NCBI GenBank assembly: GCA_016223085.1
Contig: JACRPS010000020.1
Location: forward strand, 62,001-126,000
Length of the DNA: 64,000 nt
Reading direction: 5' to 3'
From: Chloroflexota bacterium
GTDB lineage: Bacteria; Chloroflexota; Anaerolineae; Aggregatilineales; Phototrophicaceae
The translations under genes were made by a program, and so were the position numbers. The notes under the pieces were generated by a model that was given only the letters and a program-made list of their open reading frames with translations, was not told the DNA's origin and ran no database searches. Positions 1-9,046 of the stretch are shown here, one piece after another. Within the stretch, counting starts at the first letter, position 1, and the number at the start of each line of letters is the position of its first letter.

Positions 1-1037
1 TCATCCAGCAGGGCGACATCGAAGCGCGCTATCTGCCGTACCTGATGCTGGGGCTGTCCATCTTCGCCGGTCTGCTTCACGCCGTGTATCTGTACCAGCT
101 TGGGTTGATTGACACCGGCAAAATTGTTGCGTTCATGGGGCAGATTTTCCTGTTTGGCTTCCCGGTATTCACGTCCATGCGGTCGCTATCGCAGGTAGCG
201 CTGGGGTACGCCAGCGCGAGCCGCATCCTGAACATAATCAACACCGAAACCGACCTTGACCAGAACCGCAGCGGCCACAACCAGCCGATACAGGGCGCGG
301 TGGAATTTAAACATGTGACGTTCGGCTATGTGGAAGGCAACCCGGTGCTGCACGACGTGTCGTTTAAGATCGAACCGGGGCAGACGGTCGCTATCGTGGG
401 GCAGACCGGCGCGGGCAAAAGCACCGTCACCAAACTGCTGAATCGTATCTATGATGTAGACGCCGGGCAGGTATGCGTGGACGACGTGGACGTGCGTGAC
501 TGGAATCTGGCCGGGCTGCGATCGCAGATCAGCGTCATCGAGCAAGATATTTTCCTGTTCAGCCGGACGATTGCGGAGAACATCGCGTTCAGCAAGCCGG
601 ACGCGACGCAGGAACAGATCGAAGACGCGGCGCGGAAGGCCCAGGCGCACGAGTTCATTACGAGCTTTGCCGACGGTTACCAGACGGTCGTCGGGCAACG
701 CGGCGTCACGTTAAGCGGCGGGCAGCGCCAGCGGCTGGCGATTGCGCGCGCGTTCCTGAGCGACCCGCCGATTCTGGTACTGGACGACAGCACCAGCGCG
801 ATTGACAGCGCCACCGAAGACCTGATTCAGCGGGCGATCTGGGCGGCCTCGCGGGGCCGGACGACGATTCTCATCACACACCGTCTGTCGCAAATTCGGT
901 GGGCGGACCACATCATCGTGCTGCGGCAGGGGCGGGTGGTGGCGCAGGGCAAACACGACGACCTGCTGCGCACGTCGGAAGCCTACCGCCGTATCTTCGC
1001 GCGGTATGAGAAGCCGGTGGAGAAGGTGGTTTCGTAA
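1..1037 (+). CDS. ABC exporter subunit, permease-ATPase (5' end outside window)
   Basis: C-terminal part of a half-size ABC exporter: last transmembrane helices, then a full nucleotide-binding domain. The frame is open from base 3, so the true start lies upstream. Visible motifs are Walker [10 protein letters not shown] (near 401-427), signature LSGGQ (near 712-726), Walker B ending [11 protein letters not shown] (near 775-810) and the H-loop ITHRLS. The catalytic Glu after Walker B is replaced by Asp, which in heterodimeric exporters of the TM287/288, BmrCD and LmrCD type marks the subunit that supplies the degenerate ATP site. The next gene is the matching partner. Substrate cannot be told from sequence; drugs, lipids or peptides are possible. 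Confidence 0.93.
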   Translation, partial: IQQGDIEARYLPYLMLGLSIFAGLLHAVYLYQLGLIDTGKIVAFMGQIFLFGFPVFTSMRSLSQVALGYASASRILNIINTETDLDQNRSGHNQPIQGAVEFKHVTFGYVEGNPVLHDVSFKIEPGQTVAIVGQTGAGKSTVTKLLNRIYDVDAGQVCVDDVDVRDWNLAGLRSQISVIEQDIFLFSRTIAENIAFSKPDATQEQIEDAARKAQAHEFITSFADGYQTVVGQRGVTLSGGQRQRLAIARAFLSDPPILVLDDSTSAIDSATEDLIQRAIWAASRGRTTILITHRLSQIRWADHIIVLRQGRVVAQGKHDDLLRTSEAYRRIFARYEKPVEKVVS

Positions 1038-1040
1038 AGT

Positions 1041-1175
1041 CGCCGGACGCTGAAAGCCGGACGGCTGAATGAAGAAAGCCACCTGAAGGTGGCTGGACAG
1101 ACTGTGTGCAAGGGTGTACAGCCCGTTGAAAGCAGGCTTACCAAAGTGGTTCAACCAGGGAGCTTCCAGCCCTGG
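1041..1175. repeat. Dispersed hairpin repeat, copy 1
   Basis: Fills most of the gap between the two ABC genes. It begins with the GCCGGACGCTGAAAGCC-like unit and holds a perfect stem AGCCACCT/AGGTGGCT (1077-1094). Closely related copies lie at 13804-13925 and 25518-25617. No transposase is associated. Confidence 0.75.
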
Positions 1176-1267
1176 CGGTGCAAACGGTTAGTCCGGTTCA
1201 TATGGGGCGCACGGCGGAGCGCCCTATAAAAAACCGTCACCGAAATTGAAGATCAGCACGAAACGGA

Positions 1268-3115
1268 ATGGGTATGGGTTTCTTTGGCTCGCTTGAACAG
1301 GAAAAATACGACCGGCAGTACGGCGACGCCTATCTGCTGAAGCGCATCGGGCAGTATCTGTTCCAGTACCGCCGCTGGCTGCTGACCATGATCGGGGCGT
1401 TGATTGGCATCTCGTTTATCGGTTCGCTGTACCCGATTCTCGTTTCTGCGACGGTGGACGCACTGGAAGCGGACAACGCCGCGCAAATCGTCCCGCTGCT
1501 GCTAGGGGCGCTGCTGCTCACGGCGCTGTTCGACTACGCGCTGGCCTGGACGCGCCGCGCGGCGACCAGCCGGTTAATCGGCCACGCGGTCAGCCAGATG
1601 CGTAAGGATGCGTTCGCCGCCGCCGTTAACCGCGATCTGGCGTTTTACGATGAGGAGAAGTCCGGCAAGGTGGTCAGCCGCATCACCAGCGACACGCAGG
1701 AATTTGGGCAGGTGCTGGTGCTGACGGGCGACATTCTGACCCAGTTTATTGAACTGATCGTGCTGGTGGTGGTGCTGTTCACCCGTGACTGGCGGCTGAC
1801 GCTGCTGCTGATGCTGTGGATCCCGGTATTTCTGGGGCTGTCGCTGTTCTTCCGCTGGCTGGCGCGCAAGGCCGGACGGCAGGGGGCGCGGGCGATGGCC
1901 GCCGTCAACGACAACATTCAGGAGAGTGTGTCCGGCATCAGCGTTGCCAAAAACTTCCGCCGCGAGGCGATGATCTACGACGAATTTACGGAGATCAACC
2001 GCCAGTCGTACCGCATCAACCTGCGGCGGGGTTTTGTGCTGGCGCTGATCTTCCCGGTGATGAACGCGCTGACCGGCGTGGGCACGGCCACCGTCGTCTA
2101 TTTTGGCGCGCTGGCCGCGATTGACGGCATCATCAACGTCGGGTCGTGGTATCTGTTCATCCAGAGCATTGACCGGTTCTGGTTTCCGTTCACCAACCTG
2201 GCCGGGTTCTGGAGCCAGATTCAGCAGGGGCTAAGCGCGGCGGAACGTATCTTCTCGCTGATCGACTCGGAAAATACGGTGAAGCAGACAGACAACCAGC
2301 CAGCCGGGACGCTGCGCGGGCGCATCGAGTTCGATGACGTGACGTTTGAATACAAACCGGGTTCGCCGATACTGGAACATTTTAACCTGACGATTGAGCC
2401 GGGGCAGAGCGTGGCGTTTGTGGGGCATACGGGCGCGGGCAAAAGTACGATTGCCAAGCTGATCGCGCGGTTTTACGAGTTCCAGGCGGGGCAAATCCGC
2501 GTGGACGGGCGTGATATTCGCACGCTTGATCTGCAAGCATACCGCAGCCAGCTTGGGATTGTGCCGCAGCAGCCGTTTTTGTTCAGCGGCACGATTGCCG
2601 ACAACATTCGTTATAGCAAGCCGGAGGCGACCGACGCCGAAATCGAAGCAATCGCCTACAGTATCGGCGGCGGCGAATGGCTGGAGACGCTGCCCAATGG
2701 CCTGGAAACCGACGTAGGCGAACGCGGCGCGCGCCTGAGCATGGGGCAGCGGCAACTTGTCAGCCTGCTGCGGGTGCTGGTGCAGCGCCCGGCGATTTTT
2801 GTGCTGGACGAGGCGACCGCCAGTATTGACCCGTTCACCGAGACGCAGATTCAGGAGGCGCTGGATTTAATCCTGGCGCGTTCGACTTCGATTTTGATCG
2901 CGCACCGTCTGAGCACGGTTCGCAGCGCGGACCGGATTATCGTGCTGCGGGAAGGCCATATCATTGAGGAAGGCAGCCACGCTGAACTGATGCGGCAGGG
3001 CGGCCACTATGCCGAACTGTACAACACCTACTTCCGCCACCAGAGTTTGAGTTACATCGAAAACGCGAAGCAGTTCTTTGATACGCAGGAAATGAAGCGG
3101 GTGGGGGCGGATTAA
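1268..3115 (+). CDS. ABC exporter subunit, permease-ATPase (partner of upstream gene)
   Basis: Complete half-exporter of 615 aa: six-helix ABC membrane domain (about residues 35-335) followed by an ATPase domain. Walker A GHTGAGKST and Walker B VLDEATASID are intact with the catalytic Glu, but the signature reads LSMGQ instead of LSGGQ. With the upstream subunit (LSGGQ, but Asp in Walker B) this predicts one canonical and one degenerate ATP site, the textbook layout of heterodimeric exporters. The gap to the upstream gene is 230 bp and mostly repeat. The start could be ATG 1268 or ATG 1274; neither has a strong ribosome site. It ends 3 bp from the convergent toxin gene. Confidence 0.93.
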   Translation: MGMGFFGSLEQEKYDRQYGDAYLLKRIGQYLFQYRRWLLTMIGALIGISFIGSLYPILVSATVDALEADNAAQIVPLLLGALLLTALFDYALAWTRRAATSRLIGHAVSQMRKDAFAAAVNRDLAFYDEEKSGKVVSRITSDTQEFGQVLVLTGDILTQFIELIVLVVVLFTRDWRLTLLLMLWIPVFLGLSLFFRWLARKAGRQGARAMAAVNDNIQESVSGISVAKNFRREAMIYDEFTEINRQSYRINLRRGFVLALIFPVMNALTGVGTATVVYFGALAAIDGIINVGSWYLFIQSIDRFWFPFTNLAGFWSQIQQGLSAAERIFSLIDSENTVKQTDNQPAGTLRGRIEFDDVTFEYKPGSPILEHFNLTIEPGQSVAFVGHTGAGKSTIAKLIARFYEFQAGQIRVDGRDIRTLDLQAYRSQLGIVPQQPFLFSGTIADNIRYSKPEATDAEIEAIAYSIGGGEWLETLPNGLETDVGERGARLSMGQRQLVSLLRVLVQRPAIFVLDEATASIDPFTETQIQEALDLILARSTSILIAHRLSTVRSADRIIVLREGHIIEEGSHAELMRQGGHYAELYNTYFRHQSLSYIENAKQFFDTQEMKRVGAD

Positions 3116-3118
3116 CGT

Positions 3119-3562
3119 CTACTCAAGCTCATCCAGTACCAGAATTCGAAGTTCGGTGACACGCTTAAGTCCGATGTCGTTGGTCAGAAACGCTTCACAC
3201 TGACTTTTAAGGGCGGTTGCTACATGTAGAGCATCAGGCGTTCGTAAATTATATCGAGCGCGCAAGTGGGCGGCAGATTCGGCTGTTGCCGCATCAACTG
3301 GCAGCAAGGCTAAATGATTGCTCGAAAGCAATATACCCAGATATTTCTGCTGAAGATCGGTTCTGCTTTGTTGTATTGGTTGCTGCAAGACTTCAGTCAG
3401 AGTAATCACTGAGCTGATAACTTCAAGCGAATTATCTTCGATGAACTGAAACACAGCCTCCATTTTTTCTACATAAGTTGGATTCTCTTCAACGTAGTAG
3501 ATTAATGGTGCAGTGTCAATATATAATTGCTTCAAATCTACCAGGACATCACGAATTTGCAT
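3119..3562 (-). CDS. PIN-domain ribonuclease toxin (VapC-like)
   Basis: PIN-fold protein of 147 aa, predicted Mg2+-dependent RNase toxin. The conserved acidic residues are visible: Asp in YIDTAPLIYYVE near the N-terminus, Glu in TLTEVL, Asp in RTPDALHVA and Asp in FLTNDIGL. The start is set at 3562 because this ATG overlaps the antitoxin stop codon by one base (TAATG), typical of coupled toxin-antitoxin pairs; a further ATG at 3577 lies inside the antitoxin gene. Base composition is lower in GC than its neighbours, which fits a mobile module. The cellular target is unknown. Confidence 0.88.
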   Translation of the reverse strand: MQIRDVLVDLKQLYIDTAPLIYYVEENPTYVEKMEAVFQFIEDNSLEVISSVITLTEVLQQPIQQSRTDLQQKYLGILLSSNHLALLPVDAATAESAAHLRARYNLRTPDALHVATALKSQCEAFLTNDIGLKRVTELRILVLDELE

Positions 3563-3780
3563 TATCGTGTATCCCATTCGTCGCGCAGTTTGTTTACGTA
3601 CTCCTGGGCGTCAATCCCTTCCCAAATCTCCTTACCAAGACCACGAAGTTCTCGCAGACTGTGGTGTTTCTTTGATGGTTCAGCAGGTTCGGCCAGCGTA
3701 TCCACCATCAGCTTCATTAATTGCTTGCGCTCCTCCAAAGAGAGCGCCCGGATTTCTTCGAGAAGTTCCAGTACCGACAT
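3562..3780 (-). CDS. Antitoxin of the PIN toxin
   Basis: 72 aa, acidic and helical, immediately upstream of and overlapping the PIN gene. The N-terminal segment LLEEIRALSLEERKQLMKLM resembles the short helical leader of addiction-module antidotes of the CHP02574/DUF2281 kind rather than an AbrB- or RHH-type VapB; no DNA-binding fold is obvious. The C-terminal half (RGLGKEIWEGIDAQEYVNKLRDEW) resembles the toxin-wrapping tail seen in PIN antitoxins. The role comes mainly from context and the TAATG coupling. Confidence 0.75.
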   Translation of the reverse strand: MSVLELLEEIRALSLEERKQLMKLMVDTLAEPAEPSKKHHSLRELRGLGKEIWEGIDAQEYVNKLRDEWDTR

Positions 3781-3873
3781 GACAGTAATCCTCTATAGAT
3801 TGCACATTCTATAATGATTATACAAGATAAGACGACAACATGCAGAAGTGGTAGCTGATGAGGGGACGTGACT

Positions 3874-4260
3874 ATGAAACTTGCGGACTTATCACCTGAA
3901 GTTATCGAAAAAATCAAAACACTGCGTTATGACCGGATTCTGGAGAAACACGAAGGCCCGTGGAAATGGGCATCGGTGCTGGAATACTATGACCCTGAAT
4001 TGATGCTGATAGACAGTAGATACGTTTTGCTTCCGCTGGAACGAGAGCAACACCCGAATATCAGCGTTCTGCGGTCTATTGTCAGTGCAGATGGTAACAC
4101 GCTAACCTTGTTTCTCAAGGACACAACTTATTACCCCGAATATGAGTCAGAGATGGATACCGGGCGGTTAGCAATCTGCGAAAAGCTAGCCGGTGCCGAC
4201 TTTTATATTACGACCGTTTATCATGAATGGTTTGTAGTCAAGAATGACGGTTTGATGTAG
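3874..4260 (+). CDS. Hypothetical protein, 128 aa
   Basis: Not recognised. A soluble acidic protein of about 128 aa with no signal peptide, membrane helix or repeats. It ends in a tyrosine- and tryptophan-rich stretch (DFYITTVYHEWFVVKN). ATG 3874 is preferred over GTG 3868 because AGGGG (3861-3865) sits 8 bp upstream of it. It diverges from the toxin-antitoxin pair across 93 bp and is less GC-rich than the housekeeping genes, so it may belong to the same accessory patch. Confidence 0.7.
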   Translation: MKLADLSPEVIEKIKTLRYDRILEKHEGPWKWASVLEYYDPELMLIDSRYVLLPLEREQHPNISVLRSIVSADGNTLTLFLKDTTYYPEYESEMDTGRLAICEKLAGADFYITTVYHEWFVVKNDGLM

Positions 4261-4304
4261 GGCGTTGTTGCCCAATACGCGCCCGTTGTCTACAATCTCC
4301 CCTC

Positions 4305-6557
4305 ATGTCCAATCCTAATCTCCTCAACCGTATCCTGCGTGACCGGCTGCCCCTGGCGATTATCCTCGTGGCATTTGTCCTGCTGGCGCTTGTGTACATG
4401 GGGGCGACGCCGCCGCTGGAAGCCAGCGACGAACTGTGGCACGTGGGCATGATTCAGTACATCGCGGAAACGGGTGAACTGCCGGTGCAGGTCGTCGGCG
4501 TGGAGACGATCTACGAGCAGGAAGGCAGCCAACCGCCGCTGTATTATCTGCTGGCCGCCGCGCTGGTGCAGCCGATTGACCGGAGCGATTTTGAAACGCT
4601 GCGCCAGCCGAATCCGCACGTCATTGCCGGCGTGCCGGGCAATGTCGGCAATAAGAATCTCGTGCTGCATGAGACAGCCGCGCCGCTGCGAGGGTCGGTG
4701 CTGGCCGTATACGTCGTGCGGCTGTTCAGCATCGCGCTTGGGTGCGTGACGGTGGTGGCGGTGTATGGGTCGGCACAGGCGCTTGTAGGGACACGATATA
4801 TCGTGTCCCTACGAACGATTCCCATCCTTGCCGCCGGGCTGACGGCGTTTAACCCGATGTTCCTGTTTATCAGCGCGTCGGTCAACAACGATAATCTGGT
4901 GACGGCGCTGAACAGCGTCATCATCTGGCAGATGCTGACGATGGTACGCGACGGTTTCAACTTCCGGCGCAGCCTGCTGATCGCGGTACTGATCGCGTTC
5001 GCGTCGTTGAGCAAACTCAGCGGTCTGGTGCCGGTGCCGGTGGTGGCGCTGGCGGCGCTGTGGCTGGCCTATCGGTCGCGGGACTGGCGCAGGCTGGTGA
5101 CGCTGGGCGCGCTGATGCTGGCGGCGTGGGTGGTGATCGCAGGGTGGTGGTACGTGCGGAACATGCAGCTTTACGGCGATCTGTTCGGCACGCACACGAT
5201 GGCGCTGGTGGCCGGGGCGCGGGAAACGCCGTTCACGCTGCAAACGCTGCTGGACGAATTCCAGGGCTTCCGCTTCGGTTACTGGGGCGTGTTCGGCGCG
5301 TTTAATATCATGACGTTCCGCCCGTATTACGACGTGATGGATGCACTCACCATGCTGGCGCTGGTCGGGCTGGCGCTGCATCTGTGGTGGAATCGCCAGA
5401 GCCAAGATTATATTGTGCGCCTGCTGCTGCCCGGCCTGATTGTTATCATCGGTGCGGTAGCGATCATCAACTGGACGGCGCAAACCTACGCCTCGCAGGG
5501 ACGGCTGCTGTTCCCGTATGTCGCGGCGATCAGCCCGCTGCTGGCGGTGGGGCTGCTCCAAATAACATGGTCGGTAGGGGCGCGGCATGCCGTGCCCCTA
5601 CAAATGATATTTGTGACATTGTTCGCCCTGTTCGCCCTGATCGTGCCGTTTGCCAGCATCGCGCCGCAGTATGCCCCGCCCGTGCCGCTGGAGAAGCTGC
5701 CGGACAGCGCGCGTCCGGTGTATGCGCGTTTTGGCGGCGTGGAACTGATCGGCTACGAAACGCCTGACCGCCGCTATGCGCCGGGGGACAGCGCACCGGT
5801 GACGCTGTACTGGCGCGTTTTGGAACAGTCGGAGCGCGATTTGAGCCTGTGGCTGCACGCGGTGCTGCTGGATGGGACGGTGATCGGGAAGGTGGATAGC
5901 TATCCCGGCGCGGGACGGCTGCGAACGACAACGTGGCAGCCGGGAGCGATTTATGCCGATATGTATGCGATTCCGCTGAATCCCCCACCCCCGGCCTCTC
6001 TCCCCGAGGGAGAGGGGCGAAACAAGTCGCTGACCGCTTCAAAGCTGAGGATACAGGTTGGCTGGTGGCACTACGCCAGCGAAAGCCACGTGCCGCCGAC
6101 GCTGGAAGATGGCGCGCCGCTGGATGTGGTGATGCTGGATGCCGGTGGGTTTGCCGATGGTGTGAGGGTAGTTGTGCCAGCCGAGGCGGTTCCAGCCGAC
6201 GCAGTGTTTGGCGGGCAGATTCGGCTGCTGGCGTACCAGCGCAAGGGGGACAGCCTGACGCTGTACTGGGAAACGCTGGCGCAGCCGAGTGCCGATTACA
6301 CGGTGTTCGCGCAGGTGCTGGACGAGGCCAATACCGTGGTGGGACAGGGCGACGCGCCGCCAGATTTGCCAACGCGCTTCTGGCTGCCGGGCGAACGCTA
6401 CGCCACGCGGCACAGGCTAGTCTACCCTGCGCCGCCCGCGCCGGGGGATTACCGGTTAATGATTGGCTGGTACAACCCGGTAGACAACCGGCGGCTGGAC
6501 ACCGACGCGCCCGACGACGCGCTGCTGCTGGAAACAATCAGCTTACCTTATGGATGA
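4305..6557 (+). CDS. GT-C-type membrane glycosyltransferase-like protein with in-frame palindromes
   Basis: 750 aa with about eleven membrane helices in the first ~440 residues, then a C-terminal soluble region made of two repeats of a YAPGDSAPVTLYWRVLE-like beta domain. The first outer loop carries EASDELWH, matching the acidic motif of PMT/ArnT-type GT-C enzymes that use polyprenyl-phosphate sugars; donor and acceptor are unknown. Two genome palindromes are translated in frame (VGTRYIVSLRT at 4785-4812; VGARHAVPLQ at 5574-5601), and a GC-rich hairpin is read through near residue 560-570. That the frame survives three insertions suggests these loops tolerate change. Confidence 0.8.
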   Translation: MSNPNLLNRILRDRLPLAIILVAFVLLALVYMGATPPLEASDELWHVGMIQYIAETGELPVQVVGVETIYEQEGSQPPLYYLLAAALVQPIDRSDFETLRQPNPHVIAGVPGNVGNKNLVLHETAAPLRGSVLAVYVVRLFSIALGCVTVVAVYGSAQALVGTRYIVSLRTIPILAAGLTAFNPMFLFISASVNNDNLVTALNSVIIWQMLTMVRDGFNFRRSLLIAVLIAFASLSKLSGLVPVPVVALAALWLAYRSRDWRRLVTLGALMLAAWVVIAGWWYVRNMQLYGDLFGTHTMALVAGARETPFTLQTLLDEFQGFRFGYWGVFGAFNIMTFRPYYDVMDALTMLALVGLALHLWWNRQSQDYIVRLLLPGLIVIIGAVAIINWTAQTYASQGRLLFPYVAAISPLLAVGLLQITWSVGARHAVPLQMIFVTLFALFALIVPFASIAPQYAPPVPLEKLPDSARPVYARFGGVELIGYETPDRRYAPGDSAPVTLYWRVLEQSERDLSLWLHAVLLDGTVIGKVDSYPGAGRLRTTTWQPGAIYADMYAIPLNPPPPASLPEGEGRNKSLTASKLRIQVGWWHYASESHVPPTLEDGAPLDVVMLDAGGFADGVRVVVPAEAVPADAVFGGQIRLLAYQRKGDSLTLYWETLAQPSADYTVFAQVLDEANTVVGQGDAPPDLPTRFWLPGERYATRHRLVYPAPPAPGDYRLMIGWYNPVDNRRLDTDAPDDALLLETISLPYG
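4785..4812. repeat. 28-bp perfect palindrome inside a CDS
   Basis: GTAGGGACACGATA followed directly by its exact reverse complement. It is read in frame as VGTRYIVSLRT within the membrane glycosyltransferase. Identical copies lie at 14708-14735 and 16592-16619. Confidence 0.9.
5574..5601. repeat. 28-bp palindrome inside a CDS
   Basis: GTAGGGGCGCGGCA / TGCCGTGCCCCTAC, one mismatch from a perfect palindrome. Read in frame as VGARHAVPLQ in the same gene as the copy at 4785. Confidence 0.88.
5981..6020. repeat. GC-rich hairpin repeat inside a CDS
   Basis: CCCCCACCCCCGGCCTC then CTCTCCCCGAGGGAGAG. It encodes a low-complexity NPPPPASLPEGEGRN linker in the glycosyltransferase. The same family recurs at 9961, 11783, 20377 and 55338. 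Confidence 0.6.
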
Positions 6558-6578
6558 CCGAAAACAGATTCAAAGAAT

Positions 6579-6607
6579 GTAGGGGCGAACCGCCGGTTCG
6601 CCTCTAC
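6579..6607. repeat. 29-bp palindrome, CGAACC-core variant
   Basis: GTAGGGGCGAACC..GGTTCGCCTCTAC, lying 22 bp after the glycosyltransferase stop. It shares its core with the in-gene copy at 55306. Confidence 0.85.
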
Positions 6608-6644
6608 GAAAAATCCATGTATTGGTTTTCATTTAACCATTAGT

Positions 6645-6718
6645 CTCTATCCATAACCCCTTCGCAGGGGCACGGCATGCCGTGCCCCTACCGACAGATA
6701 AAAGCGGTTTACAGATAG
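6645..6718. repeat. Composite repeat element, copy 1
   Basis: CCATAACCCCTT, then the 28-bp palindrome GCAGGGGCACGGCA/TGCCGTGCCCCTAC (6664-6691), then CCGACAGATAAAAG..GTTTACAGATAG. The flanks match those of the element at 51158-51240 in inverted orientation and partly those at 25612-25690, so the repeat unit is larger than the palindrome. Confidence 0.7.
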
Positions 6719-6722
6719 GTTT

Positions 6723-7076
6723 TTAACGCATCAGATGGCGCAGTATATCCGTCTCATCATCAAAGCTATCACGTATCTCTCCATCCTCATCCAGCCGCAG
6801 GCGTTTAGGTTTTTCGTAACGGTCGAGCGCGCGCTGGTAGCGTTCATAAACGAGGAACGAGGCAAGCTGCGACAGGAAGATCACCGTCCACACGGCCAGA
6901 ATGATGAGTAAATCGCCCGTATTGGGCAGTGTCATGTACTGCCGCCAGAAAGCCGGATTCAGGAAGAAAATGATACACAGGACAGCAAAGCCGATGTACA
7001 GCACGGCATGAGTCGCAAACCGGCGGCGTTTCTCGTACCATTCGTGCAGCCTGTGATCGGCTGACTCGTAAGCCAT
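6723..7076 (-). CDS. 2TM-domain membrane protein
   Basis: 117 aa. A basic N-terminal cytoplasmic stretch (HEWYEKRRRFATH) is followed by two membrane helices (about residues 23-43 and 58-80) and an acidic C-terminal tail. The layout matches the 2TM-domain family (PF13239), often found fused to regulators or next to them; function is unknown. The start is set at ATG 7076 because GGAGG lies 8 bp upstream. The last gene on this strand before the glycosyltransferase cluster. Confidence 0.75.
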   Translation of the reverse strand: MAYESADHRLHEWYEKRRRFATHAVLYIGFAVLCIIFFLNPAFWRQYMTLPNTGDLLIILAVWTVIFLSQLASFLVYERYQRALDRYEKPKRLRLDEDGEIRDSFDDETDILRHLMR

Positions 7077-7129
7077 CGTCCATTCCTCCACGATCTGTTT
7101 CCATTATATGTCACTCGGAGCGCAAATGA

Positions 7130-9046
7130 TTAAGGTGCTGATGCAAGCGGAATATCCAGCCACGTCCCAACCGGATTGCCGGCTGTGTCCAGTACCGGAG
7201 TGTTGACGAAAGCGCCGTTGTCCAGCGTGTACAGGCCGACGCGCAGGACGGCTGTTTCTGCCGGAATGTCCGCATCAGCCCACGTTATTAAGCGGTCGCC
7301 TTTGCACCAGTAGCGCCCCGGCCACAGCATGTTATCGCGCTGGCCGATCTTCTCCCCATCAGCGTTGAGGAAATGGCCGAAATAGTGGTAATCGCCGTCC
7401 ACATGCCCTGGCAAGCGCCAGTCCAAATACAGACGGTTTTCATCGAGGGTATAGCCGGTTAGCTGGATACCGCTGCTGAAAGCGGTCGGTGGCAGCGGGG
7501 TCAGCGGCGGGCCATCCCATGCCGGGGCGTGGTCAAAAGTGGTAAGGCGGTACGTGCCTTCACCCGGTCGCAGCGGGAAAAGCTGTGCGTTGGCCGTTTC
7601 GTAAAGGCCGCCAACCGGATTGCCCGGCGCGTTGGGAGCGGTCAGCACGGCGAACGGCTGCGCCGGAAATACTGCCACGCCACTGCCGGTTAAAGCGCGC
7701 ACACAGCGTTTATCCCGCAGCATGGCCGACCAGATGGCCGGTTCCTGATCGTAGAGAATCTCAACACCGTCCGTCAGAATCACCACATCTTCAAACGGGC
7801 GCAGCGCCTCACGGGCGGCATATACGTAATGAATCGGTGTGCCGAAGCCGCCGGGCGTGGCGGTGGTATCCAGATACCGCAGCAGGCCGCGCCACCATAC
7901 GGCCTGCGTCAGCACAACGACGGCGAATGCGGTCAGCACCCCAGCGCGGCGACAGGGTTTGCCGGGTACCGCTTCAAGCAGCGCCGCCACGCCAATACCC
8001 AGCAGCAGGCATAGCGCCGGGATGCTGGCGATCAGATAGTGGGGATAGACGGGTGTCCACGAGACGGAAAAGACCAGCAGCGGCACGACTACCCAGGCGA
8101 TCAGCAGCGGCGCGAAGCGGCGGCGCGCGGGGATGGCCAGCAGCGCGATCAGGCCGAGCAGTGCCAGCACGCCGACCAGCGACCACAGAGCGGGATGCGG
8201 CGGCACCTGCGCCAGCAGATCAGGCATCTGTTCCGGCGCGACAACCGTTTCCAGACCGAGGCCGGTGGCAAAGCGGGCGGTCGTCAGCAGCGCGTCGGGC
8301 GTGAGCAGCAGCGGCGCGGTGTTCCGGTTGAGCGCGCTGGTGATGCGGTTGGGGTCGGCTTGCAGCGTTTGCGACAGGCCGAGCAGGAAAGGAACGAGCG
8401 TCAGCACGGCCAGTACGATGCTGACCAGCAGCGCAGGCAGGGAAACGTTTCTCCGCCCCAGCCACAGCAGAACCCCGAACACGGGCAGCAGCGCCCAGGC
8501 CGCGAAGTGGATTTGCAGCGCGAAGATCAGCACCGGCAGGCACAGCACCTGTGCCCAGCGTTTGCCTTCCACAAAGCCATGCAGCCCCAGCAGCACGGCC
8601 AGCAGCACCAGCGGCGTGTGAAAGTCCTGCGCCCAGAGTTTGCGGCTGTACAGCACCGCCCAGGGACTTGCGGCATAGACCAAACCGGCGACGAGCGCAA
8701 CGGTACGGCCAACATAACGATGCGCGATCAGCCACAGCAGGCCAACGCCGAGCACATTCATCGCGGCGACAAACAGCGTGGCTGCCTGCGGGTCAGCGCC
8801 AAAGGCATATGGCAGCGCCATGACGTAGACGCTGGCAGGTGGGTTGGGGATGCCAACCGACGAGGGGATGCCCGTCAGCGGGAAAGTCCTGCCGGCGGCC
8901 ATGTCCTGCGCCAGCAGCGACAGCATGGCTTCGTCGTGCCGAAATTCAACGATGCCGGGTTCGCCCAGCCGCAGCAGCGCGGCCACCAGCAGAATCAGCA
9001 GCAGTGCCAACGCATCGCGCCGGGTGACAGGCGTTAACGTGAGCAT
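7130..9046 (-). CDS. GT-C-type membrane glycosyltransferase (GT39/ArnT-like)
   Basis: 638 aa with about eleven or twelve membrane helices in the first ~400 residues. The motif FRHDEAMLS in the first periplasmic loop fits the metal/donor acidic motif of the PMT/ArnT superfamily, predicting transfer of a sugar from a polyprenyl phosphate. The C-terminal soluble domain repeats the YTLDENRLYLDWRLPG-like beta unit also seen in the neighbouring genes at 4305 and 9034. The ATG overlaps the end of the upstream gene by 13 bp, so the two are co-transcribed and probably work together. Confidence 0.82.
   Translation of the reverse strand: MLTLTPVTRRDALALLLILLVAALLRLGEPGIVEFRHDEAMLSLLAQDMAAGRTFPLTGIPSSVGIPNPPASVYVMALPYAFGADPQAATLFVAAMNVLGVGLLWLIAHRYVGRTVALVAGLVYAASPWAVLYSRKLWAQDFHTPLVLLAVLLGLHGFVEGKRWAQVLCLPVLIFALQIHFAAWALLPVFGVLLWLGRRNVSLPALLVSIVLAVLTLVPFLLGLSQTLQADPNRITSALNRNTAPLLLTPDALLTTARFATGLGLETVVAPEQMPDLLAQVPPHPALWSLVGVLALLGLIALLAIPARRRFAPLLIAWVVVPLLVFSVSWTPVYPHYLIASIPALCLLLGIGVAALLEAVPGKPCRRAGVLTAFAVVVLTQAVWWRGLLRYLDTTATPGGFGTPIHYVYAAREALRPFEDVVILTDGVEILYDQEPAIWSAMLRDKRCVRALTGSGVAVFPAQPFAVLTAPNAPGNPVGGLYETANAQLFPLRPGEGTYRLTTFDHAPAWDGPPLTPLPPTAFSSGIQLTGYTLDENRLYLDWRLPGHVDGDYHYFGHFLNADGEKIGQRDNMLWPGRYWCKGDRLITWADADIPAETAVLRVGLYTLDNGAFVNTPVLDTAGNPVGTWLDIPLASAP

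Noticed and set aside
8039-9037. 332-aa plus-strand frame over a glycosyltransferase gene
   Set aside because: Gln/Arg/His-rich shadow with no recognisable motif and no ribosome site.
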